Assembly (NCBI RefSeq): GCF_008692035.1
Contig: NZ_VTFG01000002.1
Coordinates: forward strand, 558,001-622,000
Direction: 5' to 3'
DNA from: Pseudomonas marginalis
GTDB taxonomy: Bacteria > Pseudomonadota > Gammaproteobacteria > Pseudomonadales > Pseudomonadaceae
DNA length: 64,000 nt
Of this stretch, positions 58,621-64,000 are shown one piece after another (position 1 is the first letter of the stretch; every line of letters starts with the position of its first letter). Under the pieces are notes generated by a model. The model searched no databases and was not told the origin of the DNA. It saw nothing but the letters and a program-made list of their open reading frames with translations. Position numbers and translations under genes: made by a program.

Positions 58621-59493
58621 CTACGACTGTCGTGCCTGGCTCACCAACCAGTCCATCAACGCTTCAAGCCCTGCCGACGGCACCGTCCCCGGCGGATACA
58701 CCAGGTAGTACCCCTTCCCCGTCGGCACGCGCAGTTCAAACGGCATCGCCAAGCGCCCCGCCTTGAGATCCTCGCCCATCAACGCACTGTCGCCCATCGC
58801 CACCCCGGAGCCCTGGGAGGCCACGTTCATCGCCAAGTCCAACGTTTCGAAATGATGCCCCTGGCTCAAGTTGCTCAACCGCGTATCCGCCGCCTTGAGC
58901 CACCGCGCCCAATCGCGCTCGTCCCGGGTGGGGTGCAACAGCACCTGTTGCTGCAAGTCCGCCGGGGTGTGCAAACCGGCGAGCAGCGCGGGGGCGCAGA
59001 CCGGGGTGAGTTGCTCATCGAACAAGTGCCGCGCCTCGGCCGATTGCTCGGCGATGGGCGCATAGATCACCGCCGCGTCGAATTGCTCGCGACGAAAATC
59101 CACGCTGTAGGCCACGGTGGTGGTGAGTTCCACCGGCACGTCCGGGCGCTCCCGCTGCCATTGCATCAGACGCGGCAACAACCAGCGCATGACACAGGTG
59201 GAGGCCTTGATTTGCAGGGTCTGGCGGCGATTGCCGATCTGTTCCAGCGCGTCACCGAGCAGGCCAAACACCTGCTGCACCCGTTGCGACCACTCGCGAC
59301 CTTCTTCGGTCAGGCTCAACCCCCGTGCCTGGCGCTGGAACAAGGCGTAGCCCAAATGGCTCTCCAGGCCGGCGATCTGCCGGCTCACCGCGCCTTGGGT
59401 GATGTGCAGTTGCTCGGCGGCGCGGGTGAAGTTGCAGCACTGGGCCGTGACCCAGAAGGTATGCAGCGCGGGCAGGGGCGGAAGGCGTTTCAT
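58621..59493 (-). CDS. LysR-family regulator (GcvA-like)
   Basis: A 290-residue LysR protein starting MKRLPPLPALHTFWVTAQCCNF, with the HTH RAAEQLHITQGAVSRQI and a GcvA-type effector domain. ATG 59493 is the family start; an ATG at 59520 adds nine residues. Divergent from the AruI-like decarboxylase gene, 111 bp away, so it likely regulates that operon. Ligand unknown, perhaps arginine or an oxo-acid. Confidence 0.88.
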   Translation of the reverse strand: MKRLPPLPALHTFWVTAQCCNFTRAAEQLHITQGAVSRQIAGLESHLGYALFQRQARGLSLTEEGREWSQRVQQVFGLLGDALEQIGNRRQTLQIKASTCVMRWLLPRLMQWQRERPDVPVELTTTVAYSVDFRREQFDAAVIYAPIAEQSAEARHLFDEQLTPVCAPALLAGLHTPADLQQQVLLHPTRDERDWARWLKAADTRLSNLSQGHHFETLDLAMNVASQGSGVAMGDSALMGEDLKAGRLAMPFELRVPTGKGYYLVYPPGTVPSAGLEALMDWLVSQARQS

Positions 59494-59604
59494 ATGGGCG
59501 CAGCCATGACGTGAGGACATGGCTAGTATGACTTTTTATCGATTGTTGCCGCTACGGGCCAACCGGTCCAATACCGCCACGATTCCATAACAAGAGCGAC
59601 ACCT

Positions 59605-61230
59605 ATGGCGACCTGCGGCGAAGTATTGGTCAACCTCCTGGAACGCTACGGCGTGGACCAGGTGTTTGGTATCCCCGGCGTGCACACCGTGGAGCTGTAT
59701 CGCGGCCTGGCCCGCTCGAGCATCCGCCACGTCACCCCGCGCCACGAACAGGGCGCCGGCTTTATGGCCGACGGCTACGCGCGCACCCGTGGCAAGCCGG
59801 GCGTATGTTTCATCATCACCGGCCCGGGCATGACCAATATCACCACCGCCATGGGCCAGGCCTATGCCGACTCGATCCCGATGCTGGTGATTTCCAGCGT
59901 GCAATCGCGCAGCCAATTGGGTGGTGGGCGCGGCAAGCTGCATGAGCTGCCGAACCAAGGCGCGATGATGGCCGGGGTGGCGGCGTTCTCCCATACCTTG
60001 ATGTCGGCAGCGGAGCTGCCCGCGGTGCTGGCGCGGGCGTTTGCGTTGTTCCAGGCCGGCAGGCCGCGCCCGGTGCATATCGAGATTCCGTTGGATGTGC
60101 TGGTGGAAAACGCCGATGCACTGCTGGGCAGTCAACCGGTCAGCATCGCCCGTGCCGGTGCGGCACCGGCGGCAGTCAAGCAGATGAGCCAGTTGCTCGC
60201 CGCCGCCAAACGCCCGCTGATCCTGGCCGGTGGCGGCGCGATTGAGGCGGCCGCCGAATTGACTCGCCTGGCCGAAACCCTCGGCGCGCCGGTGGCCCTG
60301 ACCATCAATGCGAAGGGCATGCTGCCTTCCGAGCATCCGCTGCTGATCGGCTCCACCCAGTCCCTGGTCGCTACCCGCGCGCTGGTGGCCGAGGCCGATG
60401 TGGTGCTGGCCATCGGCACCGAGCTGGCCGAGACCGACTACGACGTGACCTTCGCCGGTGGCTTCGAGATACCCGGCGCGCTGCTGCGCATCGATATCGA
60501 CCCCGACCAGACCGTGCGCAATTACCCGCCGCACCTCGCACTGGTGGCCGATGCGCAGATCGCCACCGATGCCTTGCTGACCGACTTGAACCGCACGCCG
60601 CTGGGCCCCCGCCACACCGACTGGGGCGCTCAGCGCGTCGCCCGGTTGTGGGCCGAACTGGTCCCCACCTGGGACGCCGCCACCCGCGCGCAAACCCTGT
60701 TCCTCAATACGGTGCTGGAAGCACTGCCGGGCGCCGTGCTGGTGGGCGACTCGACCCAACCGGTGTACAGCGGCAACCTGACCCTGAACCTCGACCACCC
60801 GCGCCGCTGGTTCAACTCCTCCACCGGCTACGGCACCCTGGGCTACGCCCTGCCGGCCGCCATCGGCGCCTGGTTGGGCCGTGGCGATGGGCAACCGGTG
60901 GTGTGTTTGATCGGTGACGGCGGGCTGCAATTCACCCTGCCGGAACTGGCCAGCGCAGTGGAAGCGCGCACGCCGATCATCGTGCTGCTGTGGAATAACC
61001 AGGGGTATGAAGAGATCAAGAAATACATGCTCAACCGCGCCATCGAACCGGTCGGCGTAGACATCTACACCCCGGATTTTATCGGCGTGGCCAAGGCCCT
61101 CGGCAGTGCTGCCGACAGCGCTCACAGCGTTGCACAGCTGCGCAACGCCTTGCGCGCCGCCGCCGATCGCCCAGGGCCGACGCTGATTGAGATCGACCAG
61201 GACCTATGGATGAAGGAGACAGCGGTATGA
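59605..61230 (+). CDS. aruI: ThDP-dependent decarboxylase, 5-guanidino-2-oxopentanoate type
   Basis: A 541-residue thiamine-diphosphate enzyme. Catalytic Glu48 is in PRHEQGAGFMADGYART, and the ThDP/Mg motif begins GDGG at residue 437 and ends LLWNN. It resembles AruI, which decarboxylates 2-ketoarginine to 4-guanidinobutyraldehyde in the arginine transaminase route. The fit is supported by the coupled aldehyde dehydrogenase. Acetolactate synthase-like or benzoylformate decarboxylase-like roles are alternatives. The ATG at 59605 is weak in Shine-Dalgarno. No aruH transaminase gene is in view. Confidence 0.75.
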   Translation: MATCGEVLVNLLERYGVDQVFGIPGVHTVELYRGLARSSIRHVTPRHEQGAGFMADGYARTRGKPGVCFIITGPGMTNITTAMGQAYADSIPMLVISSVQSRSQLGGGRGKLHELPNQGAMMAGVAAFSHTLMSAAELPAVLARAFALFQAGRPRPVHIEIPLDVLVENADALLGSQPVSIARAGAAPAAVKQMSQLLAAAKRPLILAGGGAIEAAAELTRLAETLGAPVALTINAKGMLPSEHPLLIGSTQSLVATRALVAEADVVLAIGTELAETDYDVTFAGGFEIPGALLRIDIDPDQTVRNYPPHLALVADAQIATDALLTDLNRTPLGPRHTDWGAQRVARLWAELVPTWDAATRAQTLFLNTVLEALPGAVLVGDSTQPVYSGNLTLNLDHPRRWFNSSTGYGTLGYALPAAIGAWLGRGDGQPVVCLIGDGGLQFTLPELASAVEARTPIIVLLWNNQGYEEIKKYMLNRAIEPVGVDIYTPDFIGVAKALGSAADSAHSVAQLRNALRAAADRPGPTLIEIDQDLWMKETAV

Positions 61231-62669
61231 GCGCAGTAGTGAACGGTGTGTATATCGACGGCGCATGGCGTGCCGGCCATGACGTGCTGGAGGTGATCAA
61301 CCCGGCCACCGAGGCGACCCTGGCCCGCGTCAGCGTCGGCGATGGGCAGGCCGTGACCCAGGCCGTGGATGCAGCCAGCGCGGCCTTTATCGACTGGTCG
61401 AAAAGTAGCGGCCGTGATCGCGCCAGCCTGCTGCGCAAAATCGCCCAAGGCGTCAGCGCGCAGCGCGAACAGTTGATGCACCTGCAATCGAGCAACAACG
61501 GCAAGCCGCTGTTTGAAGCCGGCATCGATGTGGACGATGTGATCGCCACGTTCGAGTACTACGCCGGTATCGCCGACGACATGGACGCCGGCCAGGACCG
61601 CCCGGTGGCGCTGCCCAGCGATGACTTCAGCGCGCGCCTGCGCCGTGAGCCGTGCGGCGTGGTGGGGCTGATCGTGCCGTGGAATTTCCCGATGGTCACC
61701 ACCGCCTGGAAACTCGCCCCGGCCCTTGCCGCCGGTTGCTGCGTGGTACTCAAGCCCTCGGAAGTAACGCCATTGGCGGAGTTGCAGTTGGCGCAAATCA
61801 TCGCTGACGCGGGCTGCCCGGCGGGGGTGTTCAACCTGGTCTGCGGCACCGGGGTGGCCGTTGGCGCACCGCTGGCGGCAGACCGTCGCGTGACGAAGAT
61901 TTCCTTCACCGGCAGCAACGCCGTGGGGGTGCAGGTGATGCAACGTGCAGCGGAAACCATCAAGGGCGTGAGCCTGGAATTGGGCGGTAAATCTTCGCTG
62001 CTGGTACTGGCGGATGCCGACCTCGACCTGGCGGTGGAGCTGGCGTGTGGCGGTGGCTTTTTCAACGCCGGGCAAATGTGTTCCGCCACCAGCCGCGTGC
62101 TGGTGGCCGACAGCCTGGCGGATGAATTCCTGCAACGCTTGCAGGCACGGGCTGAAGCAATTCGCGTCGCCGACCCATTTGCCGACGACGTGGAAATGGG
62201 CGCGTTGATCAACCGCGTGCAGTATCAGCGGGTGCTGGGGCATATCCAACGGGGCGTCGAGGCTGGCGCGCGATTGGTGTGTGGCGGCGAACGCCCGGCG
62301 AACCTGGCGAAGGGCTACTTCATTCGCCCGACGGTGTTTACCGACGTGCCATTGGACAGTGCGTTGTGGAACGAAGAAATCTTCGGCCCGGTGCTGTGTG
62401 TACGGGCTTTTGCCACTGAGCAAGAGGCCATTGCCCTGGCCAACGACAGCGATTTCGGCCTGGTGGCCAGCGTGGTCAGCCATAGCGTCGAGACCACCGA
62501 GCGCGTGGCGAATGCCTTGCAGGCCGGGCTGGTGTGGATCAACTCACCGCAGGTGATCTTCCCGCAGACCGCATGGGGCGGTTACAAGCAGAGCAGTATC
62601 GGCCGTGAGCTGGGCCCGTGGGGGCTGGCGGCGTTTCAGGAGATCAAGCATGTGATCCGGTCTATCTGA
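61227..62669 (+). CDS. aminoaldehyde/guanidinobutyraldehyde dehydrogenase
   Basis: A 480-residue NAD(P)-dependent aldehyde dehydrogenase. Catalytic Cys285 is in NAGQMCSATSRV and general base Glu251 in LELGGKSS. SIGRELGPWGL and PWNFPMVTTAWKLAPAL resemble plant and bacterial aminoaldehyde/betaine aldehyde dehydrogenases. Its ATG overlaps the decarboxylase stop (ATGA at 61227), so it probably oxidises that enzyme's aldehyde product, e.g. 4-guanidinobutyraldehyde. Substrate inferred. Confidence 0.85.
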   Translation: MSAVVNGVYIDGAWRAGHDVLEVINPATEATLARVSVGDGQAVTQAVDAASAAFIDWSKSSGRDRASLLRKIAQGVSAQREQLMHLQSSNNGKPLFEAGIDVDDVIATFEYYAGIADDMDAGQDRPVALPSDDFSARLRREPCGVVGLIVPWNFPMVTTAWKLAPALAAGCCVVLKPSEVTPLAELQLAQIIADAGCPAGVFNLVCGTGVAVGAPLAADRRVTKISFTGSNAVGVQVMQRAAETIKGVSLELGGKSSLLVLADADLDLAVELACGGGFFNAGQMCSATSRVLVADSLADEFLQRLQARAEAIRVADPFADDVEMGALINRVQYQRVLGHIQRGVEAGARLVCGGERPANLAKGYFIRPTVFTDVPLDSALWNEEIFGPVLCVRAFATEQEAIALANDSDFGLVASVVSHSVETTERVANALQAGLVWINSPQVIFPQTAWGGYKQSSIGRELGPWGLAAFQEIKHVIRSI

Positions 62670-62681
62670 CGACGCAGAACA

Positions 62682-62820
62682 AATATGGGAGGGAGCTTGC
62701 ACCTAATGCCAGTCAGTTAAGGAGGAACACTGTAACTGTGGTGAGCGGGCTTGCCACAGGTTACTGTTTGACCGTTCTATCTCTTAACTGATCGGCATTA
62801 GGGCTTGCCCGCTCTCACAC
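62682..62820. repeat. nested composite REP structure
   Basis: A GTGGGAGG-type REP unit (62685) is followed by inverted arms CCTAATGCC (62702-62710) / GGCATTAGG (62794-62802) and CAGTTAAG (62714-62721) / CTTAACTG (62783-62790), enclosing a second-type REP core GTGGTGAGCGGGCTTGCCAC (62738-62757) with CTGTGG / CCACAG arms. About 139 bp could fold into one long hairpin, in the gap before the transporter gene. Confidence 0.75.
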
Positions 62821-62935
62821 TTTGACTTGCGGTGTTTCAGTTAACCGCAATTTTTAGATAGCCCCTGCGACTTTCTCATTTGCCCCCCTCCCCCCTGCGT
62901 GGCCTGATTCACCCTTGTTCACTCAAGGCAGGCCC

Positions 62936-64000
62936 ATGGAAAACGTTCAGGCAAAACCCACCACCGCCGTATGGCTGATGATCAGCGTCGTGCTGGTCGC
63001 CCTTAACCTGCGGCCGTCGATGGCCGCCGTGGGGCCGTTGTTGTCGTCGATTCGCGGCGAGGTGCCGTTGAGTTTCAGCAGCGCGGCGTTGCTGACCATG
63101 TTGCCGGTCATGGCCATGGGCCTGGCGATGTTCTTTGGCATGGGCCTGGCCAAGCGCGTTGGCGAGCACCGCAGCATTGTGCTGTCACTGCTGGTGATTG
63201 GCGTGGCGACGCTGTCGCGATTGTTCCTGGATTCGGCCCTGGAATTGATCGTCAGCGCCATTGCCGCCGGTGTGGGCATCGCCATGATCCAGGCGTTGAT
63301 GCCGGCCCTGATCAAGTCGCGGTTCAGCGACAACGTTTCGCTGTTCATGGGCCTCTACGTCACCGCCATCATGGGCGGCGCGGCGCTGGCGGCAGCGTTC
63401 TCCCCCTTCGTGCAGGTGCAGACCGGCAGTTGGCGCATCGGCCTGGCGATCTGGGGGTTTCTGGCGTTGCTGGCCCTGGTGTTCTGGTACGCCCAGCGCT
63501 CGGTGTTGCCACCGTTGCCCCAAGCCACCGCCGGTCCTCAGGAATCGTTTTTCGGCAACGGCCGCGCCTGGTTGCTGGCGATCTTTTTCGGCCTCGGTAC
63601 GGCGTCCTACACCTGCGTGCTGGCGTGGCTGGCGCCGTACTACGTTGAGCAAGGCTGGAGCGAACAGAATGCCGGTTTGTTGCTGGGATTCCTGACCGCG
63701 ATGGAGGTGGTGTCCGGCCTGGTGACGCCGGCCATCGCCAACCGCCGCCGGGATAAACGCGGGGTGGTGGCGGTGTTGCTGGGGCTGATCATCCTGGGGT
63801 TCTGCGGCCTGATCCTCAGCCCGCAACACCTCAGTCTGCTGTGGCCGTGCCTGCTGGGCCTGGGTATCGGCGGGTTGTTCCCGATGAGCCTGATCCTGTC
63901 CCTCGACCACCTCGACAACCCGCGCCGCGCAGGGGGCCTTACCGCATTCGTGCAGGGCATCGGCTACCTGATTGCCGGCCTGTCGCCGCTGATCGCCGGG
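62936..64000 (+). CDS. CynX/NimT-type MFS transporter (3' end cut)
   Basis: At least 355 residues of a 12-helix major facilitator, running off the window. Starts MENVQAKPTTAVWLMISV, then ALNLRPSMAAVGPLLSSIR, the CynX/NimT signature (RPSMAAVGPLL). Members carry cyanate, nitroimidazoles or related small anions; substrate unknown. GGCAGG precedes the ATG. The stop codon is outside the window, so the frame is open to position 64000. No cynS (cyanase) gene is visible nearby. Confidence 0.87.
   Translation, partial: MENVQAKPTTAVWLMISVVLVALNLRPSMAAVGPLLSSIRGEVPLSFSSAALLTMLPVMAMGLAMFFGMGLAKRVGEHRSIVLSLLVIGVATLSRLFLDSALELIVSAIAAGVGIAMIQALMPALIKSRFSDNVSLFMGLYVTAIMGGAALAAAFSPFVQVQTGSWRIGLAIWGFLALLALVFWYAQRSVLPPLPQATAGPQESFFGNGRAWLLAIFFGLGTASYTCVLAWLAPYYVEQGWSEQNAGLLLGFLTAMEVVSGLVTPAIANRRRDKRGVVAVLLGLIILGFCGLILSPQHLSLLWPCLLGLGIGGLFPMSLILSLDHLDNPRRAGGLTAFVQGIGYLIAGLSPLIAG

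Noticed and set aside
1..64000. tRNA, rRNA, insertion sequence, prophage or integron
   Set aside because: No cloverleaf, rRNA-like, transposase or integrase sequence was seen; strand switches and gaps are those of ordinary chromosome.

Overview
This 64 kb window is chromosomal DNA from a gamma-proteobacterium, almost certainly the Pseudomonas fluorescens group. The gene orders nagZ-psrA-lexA-sulA, topA-(DUF1653)-fadA-fadB, cysK-(membrane-anchored repeat protein)-MoxR-vWA and rnd-ycgL-hydroxyacid dehydrogenase...ycgN are those I know from Pseudomonas. The DNA is GC rich, and the gaps are littered with the P. fluorescens type of REP palindrome (core GTGGGAGGGGGCTTGCC). I see no tRNA, rRNA, prophage, transposase or CRISPR array. 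The two edge genes, nagZ and a CynX-type transporter, are cut by the window.

Layout. (1) 1-3.4 kb: regulators. psrA has two abutting PsrA palindromes in front of it, and the lexA-sulA SOS operon has two LexA boxes. (2) 3.5-10 kb, minus strand: topA, a DUF1653 gene, and the fatty-acid beta-oxidation operon fadBA, which is the classical target of PsrA. A 495-bp gap upstream of fadB holds a structured stretch ending in a plus-strand terminator with no matching gene, so it may encode a small RNA. (3) 10.4-22 kb: uspA, an Uup-type ABC-F ATPase, slt, an MsbA-like exporter, pdxB, a MATE pump, tusA and rlmM. (4) 22-31 kb: acnA, lpxO, cysK, and a DUF748/MoxR/von Willebrand cluster followed by an odd internally duplicated EF-hand (dockerin-like) protein. 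(5) 31-36.5 kb: the 5-oxoprolinase operon pxpABC with a divergent LysR gene, then small membrane and amidotransferase genes. (6) 36.5-49.9 kb: ptrB, a solo cyclic-nucleotide-binding domain, a spermidine-synthase-like protein, an exported ParB-like protein, yajD, an RNA methyltransferase, a degenerate exported peptidase-like protein, ycgN, a nitroreductase, a hydroxyacid dehydrogenase, ycgL-rnd, a methyltransferase and a gamma-glutamylpolyamine synthetase-like gene.

(7) 50-64 kb is accessory metabolism. It holds a PheC-like periplasmic dehydratase beside a secreted double-Cache protein, a DHA2 drug exporter, and pobA with its AraC-type regulator pobR facing away across a shared promoter. After these come a 58-residue membrane peptide gene, a LysR/metallo-beta-lactamase-fold/NAD(P)-binding cluster, and a LysR gene next to a two-gene unit (AruI-like ThDP decarboxylase plus aminoaldehyde dehydrogenase) that fits the arginine transaminase route.

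Most of the window is ordinary core genome. The best leads are the candidate small RNA at about 10.3-10.45 kb, the duplicated EF-hand protein at 30.5-31.0 kb, the exported M61-like protein that has lost both zinc-binding histidines at 42.7-43.9 kb, the stand-alone double-Cache protein at 51.0-51.9 kb, the 58-residue gene at 55.8-55.9 kb, and the symmetrical operator-like sites at pobA/pobR and near 57.0 kb. All functions are read from sequence and remembered family features; no database search was run.
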